Source: an uncultured Clostridia bacterium
Lineage (GTDB): Bacteria; Bacillota; Clostridia; TANB77; CAG-465
DNA: 64,000 nucleotides
NCBI GenBank assembly: GCA_949106495.1
Contig: CARYZD010000007.1
Span: forward strand, 45,591 to 109,590
Reading direction: 5' to 3'
Part shown: piece after piece, positions 17,291-25,967 of the stretch
How the letters are laid out: every line of letters begins with the position of its first letter
How positions within the stretch are numbered: position 1 is the stretch's first letter
Made by a program: the position numbers and the translations under genes
The notes under the pieces: model-generated
What the model was told of the DNA's origin: nothing
Databases searched by the model: none
The model's input: the letters and a program-made list of their open reading frames with translations, nothing else

Positions 17291-17644
17291 TTATATTTCT
17301 TCTTTCCATTCTTTTTCTTTAAATCCGATTAAAACATTGTTATTTAGAACAAGTAATGGCCTTTTAATTAGCATTCCATTAGATGATAATAATTTAATTT
17401 TTTCTTCATCTGTCATATCAATTAATTTTTTAGATAGTTCCATTTGTCTATATAATATACCACTAGTATTAAAAAAATTATTGATAGGTTTTTGACTTAG
17501 TTCTATCCATGTTTTAAGTTCTTCAAATGTAGGAGTTTCATCAACTATATTTCTATCTATAAACTTTACATTTCTATCTTCTAAATATTTTTTAGCTTTC
17601 TTACATGTTGAACATTTTGGATATTCTATAAATATATTACTCAT
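17291..17644 (-). CDS. ArsC/Spx family thioredoxin-fold protein
   Basis: 117 residues of the ArsC family: YPKCSTCKKAKKYLEDRNV with a CxxC redox pair at about 10-13, a NNFFNTSGILYRQM segment and the RPLLVLNNNVLIGFKEKEW C-terminal strand with the cis-Pro-type RP. In B. subtilis, relatives include Spx and MgsR (RNA polymerase-binding stress regulators) and YusI; E. coli YffB is similar. The RPL arrangement and size favour the YffB/YusI reductase-like group rather than true Spx. It starts three bases after the pfkA stop with AGGAG upstream; the pair forms an operon. Confidence 0.8.
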   Translation of the reverse strand: MSNIFIEYPKCSTCKKAKKYLEDRNVKFIDRNIVDETPTFEELKTWIELSQKPINNFFNTSGILYRQMELSKKLIDMTDEEKIKLLSSNGMLIKRPLLVLNNNVLIGFKEKEWKEEI

Positions 17645-17647
17645 ATT

Positions 17648-18724
17648 TTACTCCTGACCAAAACATACACCCATGTCTCTTGCTGTTCTACATAGGTCAT
17701 CTGATTCCATATTTAATAATCTTGGTACTCTTTCTTTTGGGAATGCCATTTTTACTACTGTACCACCTTTAATTCCAACAATATATCCTGGTTCTCCTGT
17801 AATTAGAAGTTTACATGCTGCATTACCAAGTCTTGCACCAAGTATAATATCTGATGTAGTTGGTTCTCCACCTCTTTGAATATGTCCAAGTATAGTTGCT
17901 CTTGTTTCATATCCTGTAAGTTGTTCAATTTGAGCAGCAAGTTTTTGTGACACACCACCATATCTTTTTTGTTCAAAACTATCTTTTACAAGTTTTGCAA
18001 TTGTTTCTTCTCCGCCTTTTTCTTTTGCAGCTTCAGAAACCGCAATAATTACATATCTTTTTCCAGATTTCATTATTTCATCTACTTTATCACAAACAAC
18101 TTTTAAACTATAATCTTGTTCTGGTAAAAGTATTATATCTGCACCTGATGCAAATCCTGCATGAAGTGTTAAATATCCTGATGTTCTTCCCATAAGTTCT
18201 ACAACCATAACTCTTCTATGAGAATATGCAGTAGTAATTAATTTTCTGATAGCATCAACTGCTGCATCTATTGCTGTTTGGAAACCAATTGTTGGCTCTG
18301 ATGCAGACATATCATTATCTATTGTTTTAGGTATACCTACTGTAGGCATTCCATGTTCATATATTACTCTTGCAGAATCTAATGTACCATCTCCCCCGAT
18401 GATAACCATTCCTTCTACACCTTGTTCTCTTAATTTTTCAATTCCTTCATCTACTCTGTCATCAAATCCTCCAGTTTTTTTATTATAATAATGGAAAGGA
18501 CATTCTTTATTTGAAGAACCAAGCATTGTTCCACCCTTTGTTTCAATACTTCTAACAATTTCTTCATTTAAATCTGTATATCTTCCTTCAACAAATCCTA
18601 TGTATCCATCCATAACACCTAATACTTCAATTCCTTGTGTGTTAGCAGTCATTACTATTGACTTTATAGCACTATTTAATCCTGCACAATCTCCACCTGC
18701 TGTCATAATTGCAATTTTTTTCAT
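17648..18724 (-). CDS. pfkA: 6-phosphofructokinase (group III/mixed-substrate type)
   Basis: 358 residues. Commits fructose 6-phosphate to glycolysis. MTAGGDCAGLN at the N-terminus, IIGGDGTLDSA near 105, substrate loop GIPKTIDNDMSAS near 130, MGRTSGYL near 180 and LGHIQRGGEPT near 285. The Gly after GGD indicates ATP rather than pyrophosphate as donor, whereas the Lys of PKTIDND is found in PPi-type and mixed group III enzymes (ATP-type PfkA of E. coli has PGTIDND). Slightly longer than the 320 residues of PfkA. AAAGGAGAG precedes the ATG; the gene follows the rpe fusion by 14 bases and is translated in the same direction. Confidence 0.9.
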   Translation of the reverse strand: MKKIAIMTAGGDCAGLNSAIKSIVMTANTQGIEVLGVMDGYIGFVEGRYTDLNEEIVRSIETKGGTMLGSSNKECPFHYYNKKTGGFDDRVDEGIEKLREQGVEGMVIIGGDGTLDSARVIYEHGMPTVGIPKTIDNDMSASEPTIGFQTAIDAAVDAIRKLITTAYSHRRVMVVELMGRTSGYLTLHAGFASGADIILLPEQDYSLKVVCDKVDEIMKSGKRYVIIAVSEAAKEKGGEETIAKLVKDSFEQKRYGGVSQKLAAQIEQLTGYETRATILGHIQRGGEPTTSDIILGARLGNAACKLLITGEPGYIVGIKGGTVVKMAFPKERVPRLLNMESDDLCRTARDMGVCFGQE

Positions 18725-18738
18725 AATAAATCTCTCCT

Positions 18739-20103
18739 TTACTTTAATATACTCTTTTCTTCTATACTCATTTTTTCTGTAGCATATGATTTTAATATTC
18801 TTGGTATCTTTTGATACTTATTTTTAACTATTAAATAATCTAATGTATCTTTTGGGTTAACTTTGTATAATTCTCTCAAAACCCAACCACTTGCTTTTTG
18901 GTAAAGATGATATTCTTCATAAAACACATCATCTATGACTTTAAATACCACCTCTTTCCTATTTTCTTTAGCAATATATAGTAATGATACTATACCTATC
19001 CTTTTAGTCCATACATCTTGAGATTTAGTGTATTCTCTTAATGTATCATATATTTTATTATCACATTCATTAATTATTTGTTTTCCTATACAAATTGGAG
19101 CAAGACTATCAACTAGGTCCCAATTATTTATATGCTCAAGATTTTTATCTATAAATTCCTTTACACCTATATTATTACCACTTTCTACCATGTTTACAAG
19201 ACAAAAAATAGCAAATCTTCTGTAATCATGAATATTTGACGATATAAAATATTCTAATGTATTAAAAGAAACTAATTTGTACCAAATTTTAGCAAGTTTT
19301 CTAATCCTTGGTACTTTAATTCCAAGTAAAATATCTCCTTGTGCATATCCACCTTCGACAGCTTGAACTGTCCTTTTTTCAAACTCTAAATTTGCCTCTT
19401 TAGGTGTTATTTCTATATTCATTATAATATTTAATATATTAATTCTATCTTGAAGTATATCTTCATATTTTGTCAAATAACTTCCAACAACTAGACCGTC
19501 TATATTTGAGCTTAATGGTTTAAATAAAGTTTCCTCATTTATTCCACCATCTACTTGAACAAATATATTGTTATACTTTTCTTTTATTTCCTTTATTTTA
19601 TCTGTTGAAAATTCAATATAACTCTGACCACCAAATCCAGGTTCTACTGACATTACTAAAACTTTATCTATAGCATTAATATACTTCTGTAATACATCTA
19701 TATTTGTATTAGGTTTAATTGCTATACCAATTTTTAAGTTATTATGTTCTTTTTTCTTATTTAATAGATAATTTAAAGCATAATCCAAATTTTCTATTTC
19801 ATAATGAATTGTTATATCTGTACATCCATATTCTAAAGCTTTATCTATATATCCATCTTCTACTGGCTTTTCAACCATTAAATGAACATCCATATAATAT
19901 CCATATCTTTTTACTTCTTTCATTTTTTCTATGTCTACTCCAGTATTTGGAACAAATTTATTATCCATAACATCAAAATGAATAGTAGTTTCAAAAAGAT
20001 TTTCTACCTTACTTTGCTTTAATTTTTTTTCTACTATACCTAATTTGTCTAAAAATTGTGGTATATTATCTACATTTAAAATAGATATAGCTAAATTCTT
20101 CAT
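18739..20103 (-). CDS. rpe: Ribulose-phosphate 3-epimerase fused to AlkD-like DNA glycosylase
   Basis: One 454-residue frame with two unrelated domains. Residues about 1-222 are a TIM-barrel ribulose-5-phosphate 3-epimerase: AISILNVDN, IHFDVMDNKFVPN, MDVHLMVEKP, MSVEPGFGGQ and QVDGGIN hold the catalytic His/Asp residues. Residues about 230-454 are a HEAT-like AlkD family repeat protein: VPRIRKLAKIWYK, DYRRFAIFCLVNMV, NWDLVDSLAPICIG, WTKRIGIVSLL, GWVLRELYKVN and KIPRILKSYATEK. AlkD removes alkylated bases without flipping them. The frame extends to 20160, but ATG at 20103 has AAAAGGAGG and begins the conserved MKNLAISIL. A terminator separates it from rsgA; a TTGAAA-N17-TAAGAT may be its promoter. 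Confidence 0.92.
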   Translation of the reverse strand: MKNLAISILNVDNIPQFLDKLGIVEKKLKQSKVENLFETTIHFDVMDNKFVPNTGVDIEKMKEVKRYGYYMDVHLMVEKPVEDGYIDKALEYGCTDITIHYEIENLDYALNYLLNKKKEHNNLKIGIAIKPNTNIDVLQKYINAIDKVLVMSVEPGFGGQSYIEFSTDKIKEIKEKYNNIFVQVDGGINEETLFKPLSSNIDGLVVGSYLTKYEDILQDRINILNIIMNIEITPKEANLEFEKRTVQAVEGGYAQGDILLGIKVPRIRKLAKIWYKLVSFNTLEYFISSNIHDYRRFAIFCLVNMVESGNNIGVKEFIDKNLEHINNWDLVDSLAPICIGKQIINECDNKIYDTLREYTKSQDVWTKRIGIVSLLYIAKENRKEVVFKVIDDVFYEEYHLYQKASGWVLRELYKVNPKDTLDYLIVKNKYQKIPRILKSYATEKMSIEEKSILK

Positions 20104-20180
20104 ATTAAACCTCCTTTTTAACGCTATTTTAATCTTACTATAACTTTTCGTATATTTCAATATAAAACTAATTATTTGGT

Positions 20181-20213
20181 AAAAAAAATACTAATAGTTA
20201 AACTATTAGTACT
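20181..20213 (-). terminator. Terminator of rsgA
   Basis: Minus strand TACTAATAGTTTAACTATTAGTA hairpin followed by eight T. Immediately after the rsgA stop. Confidence 0.85.
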
Positions 20214-21118
20214 TATTTATATCTTCTATCATATTTTTCTTTTAGCTTATTATATATGTATACATATCTTTCATATCTGCCACAATCTATATTTTCATCT
20301 TTAACTTTTCTTTTAACATCACATACTTTTTCGCTCTCTATAACATGTGCACAATCGTCATAATCACATACACATTCCTTAAATTCTGGATAATAATTTC
20401 TAAGTTCCCTATGTTCTACATCATATAACTCATAACTTGAAAATCCTGGTGTATCTAAAATATATGAATTACTAGTTATTGCATATAATCTTACACTTTT
20501 AGTTGTATGTTTTCCCCTTTTGGATTTTTGTCCAATATTTCCAACTTCGACTTCTTCTGAAATATCTGTGATTTCTTTAGTTATTGATGATTTACCAACT
20601 CCTGAATTTCCAGAAAATGTTGATGTTTTACTTATTAAAAGCTTTCTTAATTCATCTATTCCTTGATTTTTTAATGCACTTACATATACAATTTTTATTC
20701 CTAAATTTCCATATACTTTCTTTATATATTCTAAATCATTTTGTGCATTTTCATCATCTTCTGCTAAATCTATTTTGTTTATACATATAATTGGAATTAT
20801 ATTTTTTTCAAGACATAATGCTATTTGCTTATCTAGCAATATGTAATCTGGTGCTGGTGCTCCGACAGAAACAACAATTATCATTTGGTCTATATTGCTT
20901 ACTGGTGGTCTAATTAATGAATTTTTTCTTTCTCTTACAGATAAAATCATATAATCTAAATCTATTTTTTCTACTTCAACAATATCTCCAACTAAAATAT
21001 TACCTTGTTTTTTTACATTTCCTCTTGCCTTAGCACATATTATATCACTAGAATTCTCTACTTTTATAATATATATGTCTAAATCTATTCTAATTATTTT
21101 TCCTATTATTTTTTCCAT
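20213..21118 (-). CDS. rsgA: Ribosome small-subunit-dependent GTPase RsgA
   Basis: 301 residues. Circularly permuted GTPase that checks late 30S maturation. N-terminal OB fold (about 1-65), then NKIDLAEDD (G4) preceding SGNSGVGKSSITKE (G1, about 172), TKSVRLY (switch) and DTPGFSSYEL (G3), and a C-terminal zinc knuckle C-V-C-D-Y-D-D-C-A-H with a later Cys. The permuted order G4-G5-G1-G2-G3 is diagnostic. TAGGAG precedes the ATG. Normally directly after prkC, but here 540 bases of repeat-bearing spacer intervene. Confidence 0.96.
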   Translation of the reverse strand: MEKIIGKIIRIDLDIYIIKVENSSDIICAKARGNVKKQGNILVGDIVEVEKIDLDYMILSVRERKNSLIRPPVSNIDQMIIVVSVGAPAPDYILLDKQIALCLEKNIIPIICINKIDLAEDDENAQNDLEYIKKVYGNLGIKIVYVSALKNQGIDELRKLLISKTSTFSGNSGVGKSSITKEITDISEEVEVGNIGQKSKRGKHTTKSVRLYAITSNSYILDTPGFSSYELYDVEHRELRNYYPEFKECVCDYDDCAHVIESEKVCDVKRKVKDENIDCGRYERYVYIYNKLKEKYDRRYK

Positions 21119-21220
21119 TTTATCTCCTAATTATATTAATATAATACTATAGTTTTTATTTTTTTTCAAGAATAAATAATTTGTTAAGTTTTAAATTACT
21201 TCTTATAAGCTTTTCCAATT

Positions 21221-21256
21221 AGTAGGTAGACGTGAGCTGCCTACTTTTATTTTTAT
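21221..21256. repeat. 36-base direct repeat, copy A (hairpin/terminator-like)
   Basis: AGTAGGTAG pairs with CTGCCTACT around the loop ACGTGAG, then TTTTATTTTTAT. It matches 21623-21658 at 34 of 36 positions in the same orientation. As a plus-strand hairpin followed by T it would act as a terminator. Confidence 0.7.
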
Positions 21257-21288
21257 ATAATATTTTATATATTTCTTCATATAATAAA

Positions 21289-21317
21289 ACTAGCTAGAGA
21301 TGTGAACTCTAACTAGC
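21289..21317 (-). terminator. Terminator after the 25-residue ORF
   Basis: Minus strand CTAGTTAGAG pairs with CTCTAGCTAG, then TTTTATT. The loop TTCACAT is identical to that of the 21623-21647 hairpin although the stem differs. Confidence 0.7.
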
Positions 21318-21330
21318 TTGCTAATAAAAA

Positions 21331-21408
21331 CTATTTTAACTTTTCAATTCTATAAATTGCATTTAGCAATTTAGCTATAGCTTCTATTAATTGAGTAAAA
21401 TTTTTCAA
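21331..21408 (-). CDS. Candidate 25-residue amphipathic peptide
   Basis: A TTG-start ORF six bases after GAGGTG, beginning (M)KNFTQLIEAIAK and ending IYRIEKLK. The spacing of Leu/Ile/Ala and Lys suggests an amphipathic helix of the kind seen in small membrane-active or signalling peptides. It has its own downstream terminator and sits between two 36-base direct repeats. No homolog recognised. Too short to be sure it is translated; good Shine-Dalgarno, matched terminator and isolation in a gene-free stretch are the support. Confidence 0.4.
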   Translation of the reverse strand: MKNFTQLIEAIAKLLNAIYRIEKLK

Positions 21409-21622
21409 TTAGTTCACCTCACTTCTACTCTATAAAAAGAGGTGATACAATTTTATTACTTTTATATAGTTAATACAATAAATTTAAGTTTGATTTTAGT
21501 GTCTATTTTACCATCACTTTTGTAATTATTTTATAATGATATAATTGACTTTCATATTTTTTTATTGTATAATAACATTATAGTAATTATTTACTTTGAG
21601 TAAAATTTTTTAAATAAAATAA
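21409..21622. other. Gene-free AT-rich spacer between prkC and the micro-ORF
   Basis: About 210 bases. Apart from an imperfect inverted pair of ACCTC/GAGGTG sites around 21414-21446 I see no gene or firm promoter here. Confidence 0.5.
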
Positions 21623-21658
21623 AGTAGGTAGATGTGAACTGCCTACTTTTATTTTTAT
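21623..21658. repeat. 36-base direct repeat, copy C, bidirectional terminator of prkC
   Basis: AGTAGGTAG pairs with CTGCCTACT around ATGTGAA; T-rich tails on both strands (TTTTATTTTTAT on plus, TTTATTTTATTT on minus). Lies five bases past the prkC stop. Two substitutions from copy A, both in the loop region. Confidence 0.75.
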
Positions 21659-21662
21659 TAAT

Positions 21663-23642
21663 TTAAAAATTTTCTTCCCCACTTTTAATTAGTGAATCGT
21701 TTACTAAAATATTATAGCTTAATTTCTCATATCCATTTATAGTAAATGTTATTTGATTTTTCTCGCTATCATATTTAAATGTTGTATTGTTTAAAGCTCC
21801 ACCATCAACACTTACTCTTACTGCTATTTCATTTTGTTTTGTTCCTTCTGGTATTCCACCAACAGTCACTGTTTTATTTACAAGTCTTCTGTTAACAGTT
21901 AATTTTATTAAGTCTCCTTCTTTAAGCACTGAATTTGTTGGATATGATTGAGATAACACTGTTCCATTTAATTTATATTCATCTTCACCATATTCAATTT
22001 CAACTTTTAATTTTTTGCTTTCTAAAGTGGATTTTGCCTCATTTATTGTTTTCCCTACAACACTTGGTACAACTACTTCTGGTTTTCCATCTCCAGAGCT
22101 TACTTTTACTTTTATAACACTACCATATGGTCTTTCTACATCTTTATACTCTTGAGATATAACTATGCCAGCAGCTACTGTATCAGATACTTCTTGTTCT
22201 TGCTCAACTATAAAACCTTGAGTATTTTCAAGTTCATATTTAGCTACTTTAATGTCTTTACCTTCTATATTTGATACTTTAACAAGTTTTGTTCCCTTAC
22301 TTACTTCTACTGATATTCTTTTTTCTGTAGTTTTAGTTCCTGCTTCTGGCTTTTGAGTTATTATTTGTCCCTCTTCATATTCTGTATTATACTCAGCACT
22401 TGTCTGTGTTATTGTATATCCAAGTTTTTCGTATTCTGCTCTTATATCATCAATATTTTTTCCAATAACATATGGAATTTCAACTTCTTCATCTTTACCA
22501 TTATTAACTATTTTTCTAATAAAATATCCAAATACAAGTCCTACCACTATTATTACACATAATATCGATGCAATTATAATCTTCTTTTTCTTAGCCAAGT
22601 CTTTTTTATCTTCTTCTTTTGAAGATACTTCTTCAATCTCTTCTACTTTAGATTCTCTTGATTGTGGAATAGAATATGCTGTTCTTGATGAAGTTTGTCT
22701 TGTTCTAATATTTGGTACTGCATTTTCCTCATCTATATCATTTAAAACAGGTATTACTTGTGTTGAACCAGCTCCAATTGAACTTCCAGACCTTGGTATA
22801 ACACTATTTGAAGGTTTGGCAAGTGCAATTGATATATCTGTTAACATCTGTGTTGCAGTTTGATATCTTGTTGCAGTAGATTTTTCCATTGCTTTCATAA
22901 TTATCTCATTAAGTGGTTCACTAACATTTGGATTAACTTCTTTAGGCTCTACAGGCATCTCTTGAATATGTTTTAATGCCACTGAAACAGCAGATTCTGC
23001 ATCAAATGGAAGTTTTCCTGTTGCCATTTCATACATTACTACACCTAAAGAATATAGGTCAGATTTTGCATCTGTATAACCACCTTTAGCATGTTCTGGT
23101 GAAAAATAATGTACTGATCCCATTGTTTTTCCAAAACTAGTTATTGTTGCTGATGTAGTATTTGCAACTTTTGCTATACCAAAGTCTGCAACTTTTGCAA
23201 CTAAATTTTGATTTAATATTATATTTTGTGGCTTAATATCTCTATGTACAACATGAGCTTTATGCGCAGCCTCAAGAGCAGAAGCAATTTGAGCTGCTAT
23301 TTTTAATGTTATTTCGCTTGAAAGTGGACCTTTAGACTCTATATAATCTTTTAAAGTCTTGCTTTCTAAAAGTTCCATAACAATATAACTTATTCCTTTA
23401 TCTTCTCCTACATCAAAAACAGATACAATATTTGGATGAATAAGAGAAGCTGCACTTTGTGCCTCAGCTCTAAATCTTTTAACAAAAACTTCATCTTTTG
23501 AAAATTCATCTTTTAAAATTTTAACAGCAACATATCTGTTTAATATATTATCTCTGGCTTTATATACACAAGCCATTCCGCCTTCTCCAACTTTTTCTAT
23601 AATCTCATATCTACCATCAAGAATTCTACCTATTAATTCCAT
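21663..23642 (-). CDS. prkC: PASTA-domain serine/threonine kinase PrkC (PknB type)
   Basis: 659 residues. Membrane kinase sensing muropeptides/lipid II and phosphorylating cell-wall and germination targets. Cytoplasmic kinase domain about 10-270: GEGGMACVYKA, VAVKIL, HRDIKPQN, DFGIAK, SPEHAKG. A juxtamembrane Ser-rich stretch, one membrane helix near 360, then three PASTA domains (IPYVIGKNIDD, VSNIEGKDIKV, VPSVVGKTINEAK) and a C-terminal beta-rich tail of about 65 residues. The start at 23642 has AAGGGGAG; an in-frame upstream ATG (23669) would overlap prpC and is rejected. It follows prpC by 13 bases as usual for this phosphatase/kinase pair. Confidence 0.95.
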   Translation of the reverse strand: MELIGRILDGRYEIIEKVGEGGMACVYKARDNILNRYVAVKILKDEFSKDEVFVKRFRAEAQSAASLIHPNIVSVFDVGEDKGISYIVMELLESKTLKDYIESKGPLSSEITLKIAAQIASALEAAHKAHVVHRDIKPQNIILNQNLVAKVADFGIAKVANTTSATITSFGKTMGSVHYFSPEHAKGGYTDAKSDLYSLGVVMYEMATGKLPFDAESAVSVALKHIQEMPVEPKEVNPNVSEPLNEIIMKAMEKSTATRYQTATQMLTDISIALAKPSNSVIPRSGSSIGAGSTQVIPVLNDIDEENAVPNIRTRQTSSRTAYSIPQSRESKVEEIEEVSSKEEDKKDLAKKKKIIIASILCVIIVVGLVFGYFIRKIVNNGKDEEVEIPYVIGKNIDDIRAEYEKLGYTITQTSAEYNTEYEEGQIITQKPEAGTKTTEKRISVEVSKGTKLVKVSNIEGKDIKVAKYELENTQGFIVEQEQEVSDTVAAGIVISQEYKDVERPYGSVIKVKVSSGDGKPEVVVPSVVGKTINEAKSTLESKKLKVEIEYGEDEYKLNGTVLSQSYPTNSVLKEGDLIKLTVNRRLVNKTVTVGGIPEGTKQNEIAVRVSVDGGALNNTTFKYDSEKNQITFTINGYEKLSYNILVNDSLIKSGEENF

Positions 23643-23655
23643 AAATGTCTCCCCT

Positions 23656-24393
23656 TTATATTTCCACAACTATAACAGTTGTATTATCTGTACCACCATT
23701 TCTGTTAGCTTTATCTACTAGAGTATCTGCTAAAGAAGAAAATTCAGTATTTATAACTGTTTGTAAAATATCTTCATTTGTTAACATATTAGTAAGTCCA
23801 TCAGAACATAGTATTAAATATCCTTTATTCTTTAATAATATGTCTACTTGTAAATCTACTTTATTAAAAATGCCAAGGGCTTTTGTTAACATATGTTTTT
23901 GTGGATGTGTATCTACTTCACTTTTTTTAATTAATTTTTTTCTTAATAGTTCATTTACATATGTATCATCTTCTGTAATTTGTTCAATATCTTGTTTTAT
24001 TTCATCAATATAATATAATCTGCTATCTCCTACTGATTCATAGTATATATTTCCATTAATTTTTCCTACAAGTACAATTGTTGTTCCCATACCTTTATAT
24101 TTAGGATTAGCCATTTGCATACTATATATCTTTTCATTTGTAACTTGTATAAGTTGTTTAAAAAATTGCTTAACATCATGTTCATCTGATTTTTTTAAAG
24201 TATCTAAATTAACTTCAAAATTATCTCTTATATTATTTACTGCAACTTTACTTGCAACTTCTCCACTAGAATATCCGCCTAGTCCATCAGCAACAACAAA
24301 TAGAGCTGTGTTTTCATCATATATTCTTGCGTATAAATTATCTTCATTATTTTCTCTTTTAAGTCCAACATCTGTCCTAGCTGTATATCTCAT
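23656..24393 (-). CDS. prpC: PP2C-type protein phosphatase PrpC (Stp)
   Basis: 245 residues. Metal-dependent Ser/Thr phosphatase opposing PrkC. Motifs RENNEDN, VADGLGGYSSGEVAS, GTTIVL, VGDSRLY, HMLTKALG, CSDGLTNML and GGTDNTTVIVVEI carry the metal-binding aspartates. The open frame reaches 24444, but ATG at 24393 is preceded by AAGAGGTG and starts the conserved MRYTARTDVG. Second gene after rlmN (spacing 57 bases); coupled to prkC. Confidence 0.95.
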   Translation of the reverse strand: MRYTARTDVGLKRENNEDNLYARIYDENTALFVVADGLGGYSSGEVASKVAVNNIRDNFEVNLDTLKKSDEHDVKQFFKQLIQVTNEKIYSMQMANPKYKGMGTTIVLVGKINGNIYYESVGDSRLYYIDEIKQDIEQITEDDTYVNELLRKKLIKKSEVDTHPQKHMLTKALGIFNKVDLQVDILLKNKGYLILCSDGLTNMLTNEDILQTVINTEFSSLADTLVDKANRNGGTDNTTVIVVEI

Positions 24394-24450
24394 TATTTCA
24401 CCTCTTATTTTCATATTATAGCAAAGAAATAAAACATTTTTCAAGTCCTT

Positions 24451-25530
24451 TTAACCATTCTCTTTTAATGTATACTTTTTATCCTTAAATTCGTCTGTTT
24501 TGTCTATATATTTTTTTCTTAATTGCCCACAAGCTGCATCAATATCTGAACCAAGTTCACGTCTTACAGTTGTGACTACACCACATGAATTAAGAGTATT
24601 CATAAACTCTTCAATATGTTTTTCTGGAGCTTTTTTATATACACCATTTTTTATTTCATTTACTGGTATCAAATTAACATGAGCAATCATTCCTCTTAGA
24701 AGTTTTGCTAAAGCTAGTGCATCCTCTTTTGAGTCATTTTGACCATAGATTAAAGCATATTCAAATGAAATACGTCTTCCTGTTATTTTAATATATTCTT
24801 TACATGCGTCTAATATTTCTTTTATTGTATATTTATTTGCAATAGGCATTGTTTCTCTACGTTTTTGATCTGTTGTTGCATGAAGAGAAATAGAAAGTGT
24901 ACATTGTATATTCTCTTTTGCCAAACGATATATATTAGGTACTAATCCACATGTAGATAAACTTATATGTCTTGCACCAATATTTAATCCTAAAGGATAA
25001 TTAATTTGTCTTATTGATTTTACAACATTATCATAATTATCCAGTGGCTCACCTATTCCCATATATACTATATTTGATATTTTCTCACCTGAATATCTTT
25101 CTACTGTATGTAATTGTCCTTCGATTTCTGATGCTAAAAGTGGTCTTACAAAACCTTCTTTAGTTGAAGCACAAAATTTACACCCCATTTTACATCCAAC
25201 TTCACTTGAAACACAGATAGTATTTCCATGATTATATTTCATTAATACAGATTCTATTGCATTATGGTCTGGAAGTTCAATCAAAAACTTCATAGTTCCA
25301 TCTTTTTTAGATACTTGACATTCTAAAACTTTTAATTCTAATATATATGTTTTTTCTCTTAATTTTTCTCTTAAAGCTTTAGATATATCTGTCATTTGCT
25401 CAAAATCTGTTATTTTTTCCCTATGTATCCATTTAAAAATTTGACGAGCATGAAATTTTTTCTCTCCTAAGTCTTCAATAAATTTTTCAAGTTCTTCAAA
25501 TGTTAACTCATTTATATTTATTTTTTCCAT
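24451..25530 (-). CDS. rlmN: Dual-specificity RNA methyltransferase RlmN
   Basis: 359 residues. Radical-SAM enzyme making m2A2503 in 23S rRNA (and m2A37 in some tRNAs). Cluster motif CKMGCKFCAST near 120; VYMGIGEPLDNYDNV; C-terminal AACGQLRKK supplies the catalytic Cys. The frame extends to 25584, but ATG at 25530 follows AGGAG and begins MEKININELT, matching the family N-terminus. In many clostridia rsmB lies directly upstream; here a MazG-like gene does. Confidence 0.95.
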   Translation of the reverse strand: MEKININELTFEELEKFIEDLGEKKFHARQIFKWIHREKITDFEQMTDISKALREKLREKTYILELKVLECQVSKKDGTMKFLIELPDHNAIESVLMKYNHGNTICVSSEVGCKMGCKFCASTKEGFVRPLLASEIEGQLHTVERYSGEKISNIVYMGIGEPLDNYDNVVKSIRQINYPLGLNIGARHISLSTCGLVPNIYRLAKENIQCTLSISLHATTDQKRRETMPIANKYTIKEILDACKEYIKITGRRISFEYALIYGQNDSKEDALALAKLLRGMIAHVNLIPVNEIKNGVYKKAPEKHIEEFMNTLNSCGVVTTVRRELGSDIDAACGQLRKKYIDKTDEFKDKKYTLKENG

Positions 25531-25593
25531 TTTTTCTCCTTTTATTAACATATATATGATACTACAAATTATGTAAATTTTCAAGGAATTTAA

Positions 25594-25635
25594 AAGAAAA
25601 ATAGATGTACTCTTCTAAAAACAGAGTACATCTTT
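25594..25635 (-). terminator. Terminator after the MazG-like gene
   Basis: Minus strand AGATGTACTCT pairs with AGAGTACATCT, then ATTTTTC. It separates fmt-mazG from rlmN. Confidence 0.8.
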
Positions 25636-25644
25636 TACAAATTA

Positions 25645-25947
25645 TTATTCACCTTCAATTTTTATAAATCCATCATTGACTTTTACATATTTTCTTTTTT
25701 TATTTTTTTCCATTTTATTTTCTATTTGTTCTTTCAAATCATAACCTAATATCTCAGAAAGACCTAAAAGATAAATAGCCACATCTGCAAGTTCTTCTCC
25801 CAAATCACTTTTCCCTTTTAAATATGCTTCATATGCTTCTGACACTTCACCATATAAATAACAAAATTCCATAGGTACATCTGTCACATTAAAGCCCTTA
25901 TCTAATTTATTTTGATAAACTTTCTTTTGCATTTCTGATAATTCCAT
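25645..25947 (-). CDS. MazG-like nucleotide pyrophosphohydrolase
   Basis: 100 residues, one MazG-type helical unit with the metal-binding pattern EVSEAYEAYLKGKSDLGEELADVAIYLLG (ExxxE...EExxD). Such proteins hydrolyse non-canonical or excess NTPs to NMP and pyrophosphate; the exact substrate is unknown. An upstream in-frame TTG at 25965 would overlap the ribosome binding site, so ATG 25947 with GGGAGG is chosen. Starts 20 bases after the fmt stop; same transcript. Confidence 0.85.
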   Translation of the reverse strand: MELSEMQKKVYQNKLDKGFNVTDVPMEFCYLYGEVSEAYEAYLKGKSDLGEELADVAIYLLGLSEILGYDLKEQIENKMEKNKKRKYVKVNDGFIKIEGE

Positions 25948-25967
25948 TAAAGTTTTTCCTCCCAAAT

